Positions 35,259 through 47,373 of a DNA stretch of 64,000 nucleotides are shown one piece after another. Within the stretch, counting starts at the first letter, position 1, and the number at the start of each line of letters is the position of its first letter. The DNA lies in NCBI RefSeq assembly GCF_030704535.1, contig NC_081807.1, forward strand, positions 15,258,001-15,322,000. Reading direction: 5' to 3'. A model generated the notes under the pieces. That model was not told the origin of the DNA. It ran no database searches and worked only from the letters and a program-made list of their open reading frames with translations. The position numbers and the translations under genes are program-made. Source of the stretch: Vitis vinifera. Taxonomy: Eukaryota > Streptophyta > Magnoliopsida > Vitales > Vitaceae.

Positions 35259-38200
35259 ATGATGTCTAAATCGCTCCTCCTCTTCTCTTCTCTTTTCTTC
35301 ATCTCCTGTTTTCCGCTTCTTTCCTCCTCTTTCTCTTTCTCTAATTCAACCAAACTGTGCCCGTATCACCAAACCCTTGCTTTGCTCCACCTTAAGCAAT
35401 CATTCTCTATCAACAATTCTAGTTCTTCGGATTGCCATTATAATGGTGTCATGTCTTATCCCAAAACAGAGTCTTGGAAGAAGGGTAGTGATTGCTGCTC
35501 ATGGGATGGGGTCGCCTATGATAAGGTGACAGGCCATGTAATTGGGTTGGACCTCGGTTGCAGCTGGCTCTTTGGCATCATCCATTCCAATAGTACCCTT
35601 TTCCTCTTTCCCCACCTGCGAAGGCTCAACCTTGCTTCCAATGACTTCAATGGGTTTTCTATTTCAACTGGGTTTGGCCGCTTCTCAACTTTGACGCGTC
35701 TCAACCTCTCCTACTATGTATTTTCTGGAAAAATTGCACCTGAAATCTTCCACCTCTCCAACTTGTTTCACTTTATCTATTTGGGAATTATAGAGCAGAA
35801 TTTGCCCCGCATGACTTCAATTCTCTGGTTCAAAATTTAACCAAGCTGCAGAAGCTTCACCTTGGAGGTATATCCATCTCTTCAATTTTTCCTAGTTCTT
35901 TGCTAAATTGGTCTTCTTTGATATCATTACATCTCTCTGACTGTGGATTACATGGGAGATTCCCTGACCATGACATTCACCTTCCAAAACTCGAGGTTCT
36001 TAGTTTAGAGGGAAACGTTAATCTCAGTGGAAACTTCCCACGATTTAGTGAGAGCAATTCCCTTACGGTGTTGTTTTTATCACACACAAATTTCAGTGGA
36101 GAGCTTCCTACTTCAATTGGCAATCTAAAGTCTTTAAAGACTTTGGACCTCTCCTATTGCGAATTCTCAGCTTCATCCCTACTTCAATTGGCAATCTAAA
36201 GACTTTACAGACTTTTAATCTCTTCGATTGCAAATTCTCAAGGTCCATCCCTACTTCAATTGGCAATCTAAAGTCTTTACAGACTTTGAATCTCAATTTT
36301 TCCAAATTCTCAAGGGTAGGTACTTCGCTAGAGAAACTTTCACAAATCACTTTATTGCACTTCAATGGGAATCGTTTTGGTGGTAAAATTCCAAGTGTTT
36401 TTAATAACCTTAGAAATTTAATTTCATTATCTCTTTCTAGAAAAAATTTTAGTGGGTAGCTTCCACCATCAATTGGAAATCTAACAAACCTTCGGGAGTT
36501 AGGCTTCTCTCATAACTTTAATTAGTTCAATGAGACAATACCATCTTGGTTGTATACTCTACCATCATTGGTAGTATTAGATCTCAGTCATAACAAACTC
36601 ACAGGTCATATTGGTGAGTTCCAATTTGATTCATTGAAGTATGAATGAGTTACATGGGTCAATTCCAAATTCAATATATAAGCTTGTAAACCTTGGATAC
36701 TTTTATCTTTCTTCAAATAACTTAAGTGGTGTTTTGGAGACAAGCAACTTTGGAAAACTTAGAAACCTCACTTGGCTTGATTTTTCAAACTACATGCTCT
36801 CATTGACCACCTCTAGCAATTCCAACTCCATTTTACGCAACATCCACAACCTAGACCTTTAAAATAATAAGATTAGTGGAATATGGACATGGAATATGGG
36901 AAAGGATATACTATATTACTTGAATCTTTCTTAAAACTCGATAAGTGGGTTTGAGATGCTTCCATGGAAAAATATACAAATTCTAGATCTTCATTCCAAC
37001 TTGTGGCAAGAACCACTTCCAACTCCTCCAAATTCTACATTTTTCTTTTCAGCCTCCCATAACAAATTAAGTGGAGAAATCTCATCATTGATTTGCAAAG
37101 CGAGTTCCATGGGAATTCTTGATTTGTCTAATAACAACTTGAGTGGCATGCTTCCTCATTGTTTGGGGAATTTTAACAAAGATTTCTTTGTTTTGAATTT
37201 ACGAAGGAATCAATTTTATGGCACCATTCCTCAAACATTTTTAAAGAGTAATGCTATTAGGAATATTGACTTCAACGATAATCAATTAGAAGGCCTAGTA
37301 CCTTGATCTTTGATCATTTGTAGAAAACTTGAAGTTCTAGACCTTGGGAATAATAAGATAAGTAATACATTTCCCCATTGGTTGGAAACTCTTCCAAAGT
37401 TACAAGTTCTTGTTTTACACTCTAATAGTTTCCATGGTCAAATAGGGTTTTCCAAAATCAAATCCCCATTCATGAGCCTAAGAATCATTGATTTTGCCCA
37501 TAATGATTTCGAAGGTGACTTGCCTAAAATGTATTTAAAAAGTTTGAAAGAAATAATGAATGTAGATGAAGGCAACATGACAAGAAAATATATAGGGGAT
37601 TATTATTATCAAGATTTTGTAATGGTGACAATCAAGGGGTTGGAGATTGAATTTGTGAAAATCTTGAATACTTTCACAACAATTTACTTATCAAGCAACA
37701 AATTCCAAGGAGAGATTCCAAAGTCCATTGGAAATCTTAATTCACTCCAAGGGCTCATTTTGTCTCATAACAACATTGTAGGACATATCCTAATCTTTCG
37801 GGAATTTGAAGTTGCTTGAATCATTGGACTTCTCTTCGAACAAGCTTATTGGGAGAATTCTACAAGAATTAACAAGTTTAATATTTCTTGAAGTTTCAAA
37901 TCTTTTCCAAAACAATCTCACTAGAACTATACCTCGAGGCAATCGGTTTGAGACATCTGGAAATGATTCATACAATGGGAACTCAGGGCTATATGGATTT
38001 CCATTATCGAAGAAATGCATAGTTGGTGAAACACTAGAGCTTTCAAAAGAAGCAGATGCAGAGTTTGAAAGTGGGTTTGATTGGAAAATCACATTGATGG
38101 GATATGGATATGGATTGGTAATTGGGTATTCTCTTGAGTGTCTCGTTTTCTTAACAGGGAAACCTAAATGGTTGACAATGATGGTTGAAGAGAACATTCA

Positions 38201-38285
38201 CAGGAAGATCACAAGGTCTAAAAGAAGTACTTGTAGGAAAGGAGCAACAAGAAGTAGCTTGTTTCACTCGCTTTGTATTATGTGA
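35259..38285 (+). pseudogene. LRR receptor-like protein, broken sister copy
   Basis: Parallel over its whole length to the intact RLP at 7933. The first ATG is 35259 (the frame's leftmost codon at 35181 is GTG). Signal peptide, N-terminal cap with CCSWDGV, LRRs, island (KSLKEIMNVDEGN near 37540), membrane span and basic tail are all recognisable. Breaks: a frameshift near 35770-35820; a one-base loss in the first of three tandem 72-bp LRR units (36109-36179 is 71 bp); a TAG near 36458; a loss with frameshift near 36520; stop codons near 36860, 36933 and 37304 (TGA where the intact gene has CGA); and a shift near 37790. It cannot make a full receptor. The tail differs slightly from the intact gene, ending in SSLFHSLCIM. 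Confidence 0.92.
36109..36325 (+). repeat. Tandem LRR expansion in the broken RLP
   Basis: Three consecutive LRR-encoding units start 'tacttcaattggcaatctaa' at 36109, 36180 and 36252 (71, 72 and about 72 bp, i.e. 24 residues each). The intact gene has one such unit at the matching place (from about 8782). This shows LRR gain by unequal exchange or slippage. Confidence 0.85.
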
Positions 38286-39972
38286 TACATATTACAAATG
38301 GATTTTACATTTGTCAACAATCTAATTGTTATTATAAAAGTATAATATTGTTTGTAAATTTATTTATTTTGTGACAATGCAATAGTCATAGGATTCAATA
38401 TTTTTCCAATCAATTGGATAACTTAAAATTCAAAGGGCAATTTCTATATCTTAGAAATTAACCAAACACTAATGGATGAAATATTAAAGACATAGTAGGA
38501 ATTCAAATATACTTCTAATTTTTATTCTTTTAAAAAAATAACAAAACTTTTATATAAATTTTTATATAAGTAAGGACTCACATTATGTTTTCAAAACTAC
38601 TTTTTAGTTTGTTTTATAAAAAAATTAAGAACACAAAGTTTTTAAAGTTTTAAACAATTTTTTATATTTAAATCTTCTCTCTTACTATAAAAATGAGTAG
38701 ATTTTATAGAAAAGTTTAAAAATAAAACAAATAACAAATAAAAAACAATAAAAAGTGCTTCCAAACACCACTTTTTTTTTCCAATAATTCCTATTTTATT
38801 ATTACATAGGGAAAGACCAGTAATTTGTTTATATTAAACATGTAGAGGTATATTATTTTTTACTTGTATTTTATTTGATTAAAACATGTATAGGAGCCAC
38901 GACTAAGCCAAGCTCAGGCCACGACATGGCAAAATCATTGCAATCAAAACTTAATTAGCATTTCATTGGAAATCATTTTTCAAATATATGTTATTGAGAA
39001 ATCTCAGTTGTCACATCAGGGAAAAAAAATTGTGAAATGACCACTTGATATCTTTTAATTTTGAAAGGATATCATTGTTAGTGTTGTATGTTAAATATTT
39101 AAATCAATTCTATAATTGTTATAAATATTTGAAGAAAAAAAACATAAATAAATTATATGATTTAACATTTTTTTTCAATCAAAGTGATTGATACACTCCA
39201 TCCATTAAATCAATAAACAAAAAGTATAGTTTTTTTTTTTTAATTATTCATTTAAACAAACTACACTCTTTGTCCCTTACCATTTTAAATATTAATATTC
39301 ATTTTAAAAATATTAGTATACATTATATTTTTTAAAGTAGTACTATTTATTTTAATAAAATATATATATAAATTGTAATAATCATTTTTAAAAGTTGGTG
39401 ATTTGAGAAATTTGTTTCAAATATTCATGAATTTAAACTTATGTCTTTTTCTCAAAATAAATAAATAAATCTTATTAATTTATTATGAATAATGTCCTTT
39501 TTAAAATATAATGTTTGATTATTTAATAAAAATATTGTCATTTATCACAACTTTTTAAAAATTTATTATCTATTTTTAATTCGAAGAAATAAAATTTTAA
39601 TATTCATTTTGAAAAAATACCCAATGATGTGTTGTGGCCTTATAATAAAGTTTTTTTTTCTATTTTTACTTTTATTTTCTATTTAAATAATTATTTAAAA
39701 AAATCTGAAACTAAAATCGTTGCCACGTAGGCCATCCAAGTGAGATGGCGCAAGATAGATGCAATAACTTGGTGGTAATAGGATGCATGTATTGAAATAT
39801 TATACCGATTTAAAAATATTATTTTAAATTAATTATATGTACTATTAAGAAATTGATAACAAATTTTATTATGTAAATAAAATAAAAAATTGACTCCATT
39901 TTCATTTAGATTTTTATTTTAATACATGTAAAAATTCAATTTAATAAAATTAATTCTCATTATTTATTTTTA
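38286..39972. repeat. RLP 3'-flank duplicate, copy B
   Basis: From 38615 on this is almost the same as 1-1385; from 38286 to 38500 it matches the 3' flank of the intact RLP. It lacks any gene. Similarity to the window start ends abruptly at about 39972 ('ttatttttag'), where the MULE starts; copy A instead continues with 'ttatataaagggtcaagtga'. Confidence 0.88.
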
Positions 39973-40181
39973 GGAAAATTCTACAATACCTCCTTCGGTA
40001 CAATGCCTCCATTTTTTTTCAGCCATTGGATGAAAATGATTAAATCTCAGCCATCCAAATGAAAAGGAAAAAAAAATAATTTCAAACCGGGTACCTCCCC
40101 CTCCCGTTCTCTCCCCCATCTCTCTTCCTTTTCCCCTTTTCCCCCCCTAATTTGCTCTCTTCCCGTCCATAGCTGGCTGTG

Positions 40182-40410
40182 TGGCTCTCATCTTTGTTTT
40201 CTCTCCGTTTTCCCGTTTTTCTCTCCACTCATTCTCCACAGCTGGGTGAAGACCACTGGCTCTCATCTTTGTTTTCTCTCCCTTTTCCCGTTTTTCTCTC
40301 CACTGATTCTCCACAGCTGAGTGAAGACCACGGTCGGCTCTCATCTTTGTTTTCTCTCCCTTTTCCCGTTTTTCTCTCCACTGATTCTCCATAGTTGGGT
40401 GAAGACCACG
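40182..40410. repeat. 75-bp tandem repeat, about three units
   Basis: Units begin near 40182, 40257 and 40334 with 'ggctctcatctttgttttct' and end with 'gtgaagaccac'. Reading frames on both strands through this repeat (40147-40394) are by-products of it. Confidence 0.85.
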
Positions 40411-40688
40411 GTCGGCTTCAACCAGGCCAACCTCTTCGAGGCCGACGTCCCAGACCTTATCAAAGACGTCTCCACAGCTAGGTGGAGACCACCTTCGCCG
40501 TCAACCGGGATCAAAGACGTCTTCACAGGTGGGTGGAGACCACCATCGCCGTCAACTGGGCCAACCTCCTCCAAGCCGACGTCTTTGACCTCATCAAAGA
40601 AGTCTCCCTCAAGGACCGCGAGCTCAGGATTGTGGGCGAAGTCGGTGCCAAGATCCGAGTCTTAGACTTCATTTCTCCTGATGTCCAG
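40411..40688 (+). pseudogene. Exon-like captured fragment, product not recognised
   Basis: GC-richer than its surroundings. A coding-like phrase occurs twice in degenerate form: QANLFEADVPDLIKDVS near 40423 and WANLLQADVFDLIKEVSLKD near 40555, the latter going on to RIVGEVGAKIRVLDFISPDV and ending at a good splice donor (CAG/GTCAGC at 40688). The base composition and splice site suggest a host exon picked up by the MULE and partly duplicated. I do not recognise the parent gene. Confidence 0.5.
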
Positions 40689-40953
40689 GTCAGCTATTTT
40701 TTCTGCTAGATTCTTCTTCTTGAAGATTTTATGTAAATTTTCTGAATTTTTGCTTTCTCTCCCTTCTACCCCTGCATTTTGTCACACGGAGAATTTCGGT
40801 TCTTTCACACGGAGAATTTTAGTGGAATCTTCATAACCCTTGTATTTTCTTCATATTTTATATTTTGTTTAAGAGGTGTAAGGGGGTGTTTTCAGGTTCT
40901 AAATTTAATGGTTTAAAAACCCGAATTGAAGACGTAGCTGGAAGAAGAAGAAG

Positions 40954-43900
40954 ATGACGTGTAGTACTAAGGAAAAGAAAGCTGAGAAGGACACAATTGT
41001 TTGTTACTCAAAAGGCGCTTGTATCCTAATTATTTGGCGAGTTCTATATAAAGGGAAAAAAATGTGAGTAGTAATTATGTGTTTTACAATATTGTATCCA
41101 TTATATTTCATGTTTTTTGTTAGATTTATGGATTGATTACATTATAGAAAAAGAGTGTGGTTAGATCCATTATTGACCATTGAAAAAAATTTATATGTTA
41201 ATTTTGTTATCATTTTAAATGTAAAGAGATTTAGGGAGGATGTGGTAGTTGTAATGGTATTTGTATTTTAATTGGCATATTATTGATTGTAGGAAGATAT
41301 AAATATAAAATTTATTGAAATGTGAAAAAAAACTTATGTTGAGATAATGTGGTGGTGAAAGTATGTTTGATTTATTATATCCGAAATCATATTATAAAAA
41401 TTGACTTAGATGATTTGATTTAATTTTTAGGAGCGAACGCGATGGTCTTGAAGTTGTTAGAAATCCAAAGAGGCCTATCGGTGCTTGGATACATTACTAG
41501 TAAGGGAAAATAGAAATATGTAAAATAATATGTTTTTAAATGTAATTTTTGTGGTTGTTATAGTTAAATTTGTTTGAAATTGTTTTGTAGTAACGATCAA
41601 TTAGCCATGATGAAAGAGAAGGATAAAGGAGTGAAGATAAATGATGATGTAAGGAGTAATATTGCTATGTCTAATATAATTACATTTTAAAATTAGAATT
41701 TAAATTATGTGACCAATTAATGTAGTTGAGGAAAAAATTGGGCAAGAAGTGGAATGCACTTTCAAAAGTAGAAAAAGAAAATTTCATGGCAAAGTCCAAA
41801 GAAAGTTCAAAACAATATTCACTTCAAAAGGGTGTGGTTCGAAAGGTAATTTTTTTTTGTAATGAATATTTAATTTCTTTACTTATGTATTTTTTGGAAA
41901 TTATATTAATGTAAACATGTTTGATGTTTGTGTATCTTTTCAGTTATATCTTCAAATTCGATGCTCCCCCGAGCGAGTGATTAGAGTGATTGAAAAATTA
42001 GAACCAAAGCAAAAGGCAGCCATAGAAGAAATAGGATTTGGTAGTCTCTTGCAACTTCGATGTAGGAAAATTGATCATGGGTTATGTCTTTGGTTGATAA
42101 ATAGTTTTAATCCGAACACTTATATCTTAAAGTTGTATAATACTTGTATCAAATTATCCCCCATTGATGTTGAATTTATTGAGGGATTGAGGGCAAGAGG
42201 GTTCAAGATTGGCATGAACAAAGATGTTAGCCATAAGAATGATTTATGTAAAAAATATTGTGATAAAAAAGGGCGATTGCCATTAGTGATGTTAGAAAAT
42301 CAAATTAGGGAGGATAAAAAGGGTGGAAACGATTTTAAAGTTCGTTTTGTATTATTTGTGTTGGGTGCATTATTGTGCCCAACAATGAAGCTTTTTGTGA
42401 ATCGTTCTTTCTTACATCTTATGGAAGACATCGATTCAATAAAGAAGATGAATTGGGCAGAATTTGTGTTGTCCTATCTTGTGCACGGGATTGAAGAGGT
42501 TAAGAAGAAACAACAAAGTGGGGTTTGCGGTTGCTTATTGTTTTTAATGGTAATGTCCTTGTAATTAATTTACATCATAGTGAAATACGATTTTGTTTTA
42601 ATATAATTTATGAACTAACTATATATCTATGTCAAATATACTCGTAGTTATTCTACCACGAGCATATATCGTTTGAAGAGAAATTTCTACCGCTATATAC
42701 TCGACCTTCTCCTCGGATTACTGCTTGGGGAGATGATGAAGTATTGGACAGGAAACGAAGATTGAAAAAACTTGGTGGATATGCAAATGAGAATGTAAGT
42801 TATAGTTTCGAAAGTCGTTTACTATTGATTTAAGTTTTTAGTGATTTAAAATCTGATATGTATTATATTTTGATGAATATATTGTAGCTCAAAATATGGG
42901 TGATAGAAAATGAGATAAGGGATTGCGTTGATGGAAATGCAACGATAATGGCGAGTGAGAATGAGGACGATGAGAAATTTGTAATCAATCTAAACAAAGA
43001 TGTTATTAAATGAGTAAGTTTTACAATATTCATCGTGACTATCTATATTAGCATTGAACCTTTGTATTATGATGTTATTAATCACGTTCGTATATATCAC
43101 TAGGTTGATGGTGGGAACTTAATGGAGATGGATAAAACCTTTCAACAATTAAAGACACATCTAATTGATATGGCTTATGGTGCAAGTAGTAGTAGTTGTG
43201 ATCAAATTTTGGCTAAATTTGAGGAGAATTATACTACAGTGAAAGGTCTCTTCCTTAGGTCAAGCGGAAAACCTTTGAGAATGCACGAGGAAGGAACGAA
43301 GAATGACATTCTCTCATGCGAGAGAAGTTTGGAAGATACGAACAATATGAATGTGAATGAACATTATCTTCACACTTTGTCAAATGAGAAGTTATGCACC
43401 GAGGACTTGAATGAAAAGAATGAAGATGCATGTGCTACATCAATTGAAGTGCATATCATTCCAGACGAAAATCAAAATATTTTACCACTTCCAATCAAAA
43501 GGAGTAGAAGAGATTATGGAAAGGTATGTATCATATAAAAGAAAAAATTATTTTCTTTACAACTACTTAACCATTACATAGTAAATAGATGTATATTAAT
43601 GGCATTTTCCATATTAGGAACCATTACAAGCACTATGTGGTTATCCTAATCATGTCATGAAAACACGTACATCAAGGGAGAGGAAACCAAGTAAATTCAA
43701 GGTCTCCCCATTTGTACACAATTTAAGGAAGATGGTAAAATGTGAAGCATCAGAGGTATAATACAAATAGTTTAATATCATTGTTCTTATTTTTGATACT
43801 TAACATATATAGTTAATAATTATGTCTTGTTTTCGATTTAGTCAATCCCCATGTCCATTCGTGAAGACGTGCTGGATACTCAATCATTCAATGTACTTCA

Positions 43901-45228
43901 ATCTCTTGTCGCTGATTATGTTTTCAATAAAGCATTGTCAAAAAGGTTTGTCGTGTCTAGAACATTCATAGATGTGTTGTTACAATTTTAGCCTTCATAT
44001 GCTTCCAATTTAGTCAAGTTTGTTTTAACATATTATTATTTTAGTGAGCTTCTTGTTGACTTTGGTCATGAACATGGAGTTCGTGGAGATTTTGAGTGCT
44101 TACGTCCTAGACAAAATTTGATGGATGTTGTCAGTACCTACTTCATTTATATCAAATGCGTGCTATATTAGTTAAATAAATTTATTGAAGTTATTGTTCA
44201 ACAACAGGTAATAAATCTAGAAGCCTCAAAGCTAAATTATTTTGAAAGACAATTCATATGCATACGAAGTATAAGATTCTATCTTCCCACGACATTTTTA
44301 GTAAGCTCATATTTCTCTTGTTGTTTACTTACATATTAAGTACAATATACTAATGTTCGTATTATGTTTTCTTATTAGCAAATGATTTTGTGCGGGAGTC
44401 CTCATCCTTTTTTCGATAGAAAAACATCCATCGTGAGTAAGTACATTAGCGAATTGGATGATTGCGAGAAGGTTAGTAATTATTTGTAATGTTTAATTGC
44501 ATATATGAAATTTAGAGTAGATATCGTTTTCACCTATAATATACTATATTTTTTGTGGGCCAACTCATATATATTGTTTTCCTACCTTTACAGCTATTTA
44601 TTCCAATGCATGACGATTGCCCTGGTCATTGGTATTTATGCGTCATTGACTTCAAACACTTTGATATCCAAATTTTGGATTCATTACGATCGAAGAGTCG
44701 AGATGAGTTCCGGTTTAAGAGTGTCAAAATAGTGGTATGCTTTCTGCTTTTTGTTTTCCTTTTTATTTGGTTTTTTTTTTCTCTTCTATATTTATTAACC
44801 ACTTTCAAAATAAATTAGGTTGAATTTTGTCAAACGTTCTTCAAACTGTATGACATAGGGAAAGATGTCTTCCAATTCTCCATTGATTGGGCTCCTTCAA
44901 TTCCGACCCAAGATAATGGGTTAGTATGAATACATAACTCACATTAATATTCTTTTTCTGAGGTATAATTAGACAACCATTCAATAAGTTGTTTTGCTTT
45001 TCTTTTCTCTTTCTTAGGTGGGATTGTGGAGTGCATGTCATTAGACATATGCAGAGATTCAAAAATGGTGATTCGATGACGAGCTCCGACTTTTGTAATT
45101 CTGTTAAAATACGTCGAGAAATAGCATGTGATTTAGTTTTACACGAGGGAAATAGAGAAAAACAAACCATTGTGGCTATTGTTTGTACAAAGATGTCGAC
45201 ACGAGCAATGAAAAAATTATTATTATGA
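40954..45228 (+). CDS. HMG-box / DUF1985-like / Ulp1 protease fusion, MULE-borne
   Basis: I infer 16 exons: 40954-41063, 41431-41499, 41591-41648, 41726-41845, 41944-42549, 42648-42794, 42888-43013, 43104-43523, 43618-43755, 43842-43945, 44045-44126, 44208-44300, 44379-44471, 44594-44734, 44819-44919 and 45018-45228 (about 872 residues). All introns are GT-AG with matching phase; the donor after exon 11 is weak. Residues 48-110 fit an HMG box (NPKRPIGAW at the start, LGKKWNALSKVEKE in the middle, Lys/Tyr-rich end). Residues 120-340 resemble the DUF1985 region of Ulp1-type MULE proteins (FGSLLQLRCRKIDHGL). Residues 600-872 are a C48 protease with His734 (GHWYLCVID), Asp751 (ILDS), Gln800 and Cys806 (QDNGWDCG), spaced as in yeast Ulp1. 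One oddity: TGA at 43011-43013 ends exon 7 in frame, unless the weaker donor after 'gagaaattt' (GTAATC, about 42981) is used. C48 enzymes cut SUMO from proteins; HMG boxes bind DNA. The function is not proven. Confidence 0.72.
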
Positions 45229-45499
45229 TATTTGTTATTTTTCTAATATTTATTATTTCCATCTCCACATATCGTCATGTTTATTGGGAAATTGTGAGAT
45301 TCGATGACCATACATTATTAATGATTAAGTCCATTTTATTTGAATATCCAAATACTCTTCTTTCAATATGGTAGGCAAAATGAAATTGTAATATATTGGT
45401 ATCATTCATGTTCGACATGTGTGATTTTGTACGATCTTTAACCTAATCAGATTTGTAAATATTTATTTATCTATGCTAAAAATATATAGTTAGTACATT

Positions 45500-46195
45500 A
45501 GTAGACCGGTTGACGAATGGCGTTCAGCCGGTAAGAACCAGTCCAACGATTTAGCTAAGTCCACTTTTCATAGGCATACGCATTATGCCAACCGGTTGAG
45601 AACATTCCTCATATGGATAATGACCCTATGGATGCAGTGTGAACTCGTTGAGGATTTGTCTCAACCACCTCAAACAATTTTGGATGCAGAATCACCTGGT
45701 GTCGGCATTCAATTGAGTGATTGAAGATTTTTCTAAAGGGAGTGAGCACTTTTTTGAGTTGTGGAAAGCGGTTGATCAATGAAGAAATTGTGTCAATCGG
45801 GTGACGAATGATTTGACCAGTGGGAACCGGTTGACAGATATAGCAAACCGGTTGAGAAAATTCCTCAACCGGTTGATGGTTTTTTAACTAGTGGCAACCG
45901 GGTGAAGATGGGTATCAATTAGTTAAGGAATTTGCTCAACCGGTTGAGGGTATTTTTAACCAGTGGAAACCGGTCGACCACCTGTATCAACCGGTTGAGG
46001 ATTTTTTCACCAGTGGCTACCGGTTGAGGAATTTTCTCAACCGGTTGAGGATTTTTTTAACCAGTGTCTACCAGTTGAGGAATTTTCTCAACCGGTTGAG
46101 AAAATTCCTCAACCGGTAGCCACTAGTGAAAAAATCCTCAACCGGTAGCCACTAGTGAAAAATTCCTCAACCGGTTGAGGCCAAATCTCAGTCGA
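45500..46195. repeat. CCGGTTGA motif cluster with a perfect 40-bp palindrome
   Basis: About 14 copies of a motif around ACCGGTTGAGG/AACCGGTAGCC in 700 bp, on both strands. Positions 46074-46113 are a perfect 40-bp palindrome centred on CC/GG at 46093/46094. Imperfect inverted similarity extends to about 46010-46170. It lies about 270 bp behind the Ulp1 gene and before the convergent transposase gene. No gene is present. Confidence 0.9.
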
Positions 46196-47326
46196 TTGCC
46201 TCCTGCAATGCTATTGTGCAATTTACGAGTACGACTACCGTCCACAAAAAGGGTATGAGTTGTATCAATAACTTTTCACTACGTAAACATTCGACAAAGT
46301 ACCATTAAGTTCAATTAAAAGGTTTGAAATTGATGGAAACTGCCATTACAAATTACCTAACTACGATTTACCCATTTTGAGTAAAATCACTAACTTTACC
46401 TATTTCATATGAATTACATCATATTGATTACTTTCCTATAGTTAACTCATAACCACCTAATTGTCAAACTTTAACCACAATTGAATTTAATTAAATCTGC
46501 ATAATTAACCGTTTTTTTCGACATGATATAAATGAATCGGTTTCTCCATTTACCAATCATTTTATCGCTTGTTATCAATTAAATTATAAATGTAGAGGAT
46601 ATTGCATTCTATTAATCAACTTGACTCTTGATCAAAATTCAAACTTTTCATTAAATAGTTAAGTTAAAAGTACACATTAGTGGAAGTGACAACGTCAACT
46701 AATATAAATACTGATTTAATACCTACCATCCCTTACTCTATTAAGGAATAAAAAAAAGGTTGCATATCCTTTTCATTTGGATATTTGTTTGGATCCCCAC
46801 CTTGACATGGTGTTGTCATATTTTGTTCATGTTGCTGAAATCCTGCTATCTACACATGCACATTCCATTGTTTTTTTCAGCTGTCCAATTCCATTCCAAT
46901 TAATTAAACCTAATCATTAAATAATGCATAGCTCAAATTCATGTCAAAAGTGTTTCTTTATTCCTAAACTTACATTATTAAGTTCACCACAATCTATGTA
47001 CATGTCAGATCGGTCATTCGACAAATGCTCCCCTAACATTCCCTGCATTTTTCAATAATTAAGTGTTGTCAATTATTATTGAATTAGATGTTATCAATGT
47101 TTGGAAATTATATAACAAGCCTATTGTACATACATGTACGGTTGCAAAAATGTCAACTGATGAATTTGTTGAAGGCATCATTTCCATTTGAATGTCACAT
47201 TGGGAAGACAAATTAGTTTCCTCCTACGTACTCATAATGCCATCAAAACAATTATGTTAGTTATTTATGTAAGTACAACTACAAAAATTAATCTTAGGGG
47301 TAATTTTTTATTGAATATGACATACC
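46196..47326. other. AT-rich part of the MULE, no gene seen
   Basis: Lies behind the transposase 3' end. On the minus strand a splice donor-like GTATGT follows the codon run at about 47327, so 3' exons of the transposase could lie here, but none is recognisable. The plus frame at 47188-47601 is a shadow of the transposase. Confidence 0.5.
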
Positions 47327-47373
47327 ATATAACCCAGCTGAGCATTTTGAGGGATTGTAGCTTCTGGACACTT

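Noticed and set aside
40147-40574. Overlapping frames on both strands with repeated Ser/Leu/Phe or Glu/Lys phrases
   Set aside because: They are translations of the 75-bp tandem repeat and the doubled exon piece.
45500-46195. CRISPR-like array
   Set aside because: Repeats are irregular in spacing and on both strands, and the DNA is plant nuclear.
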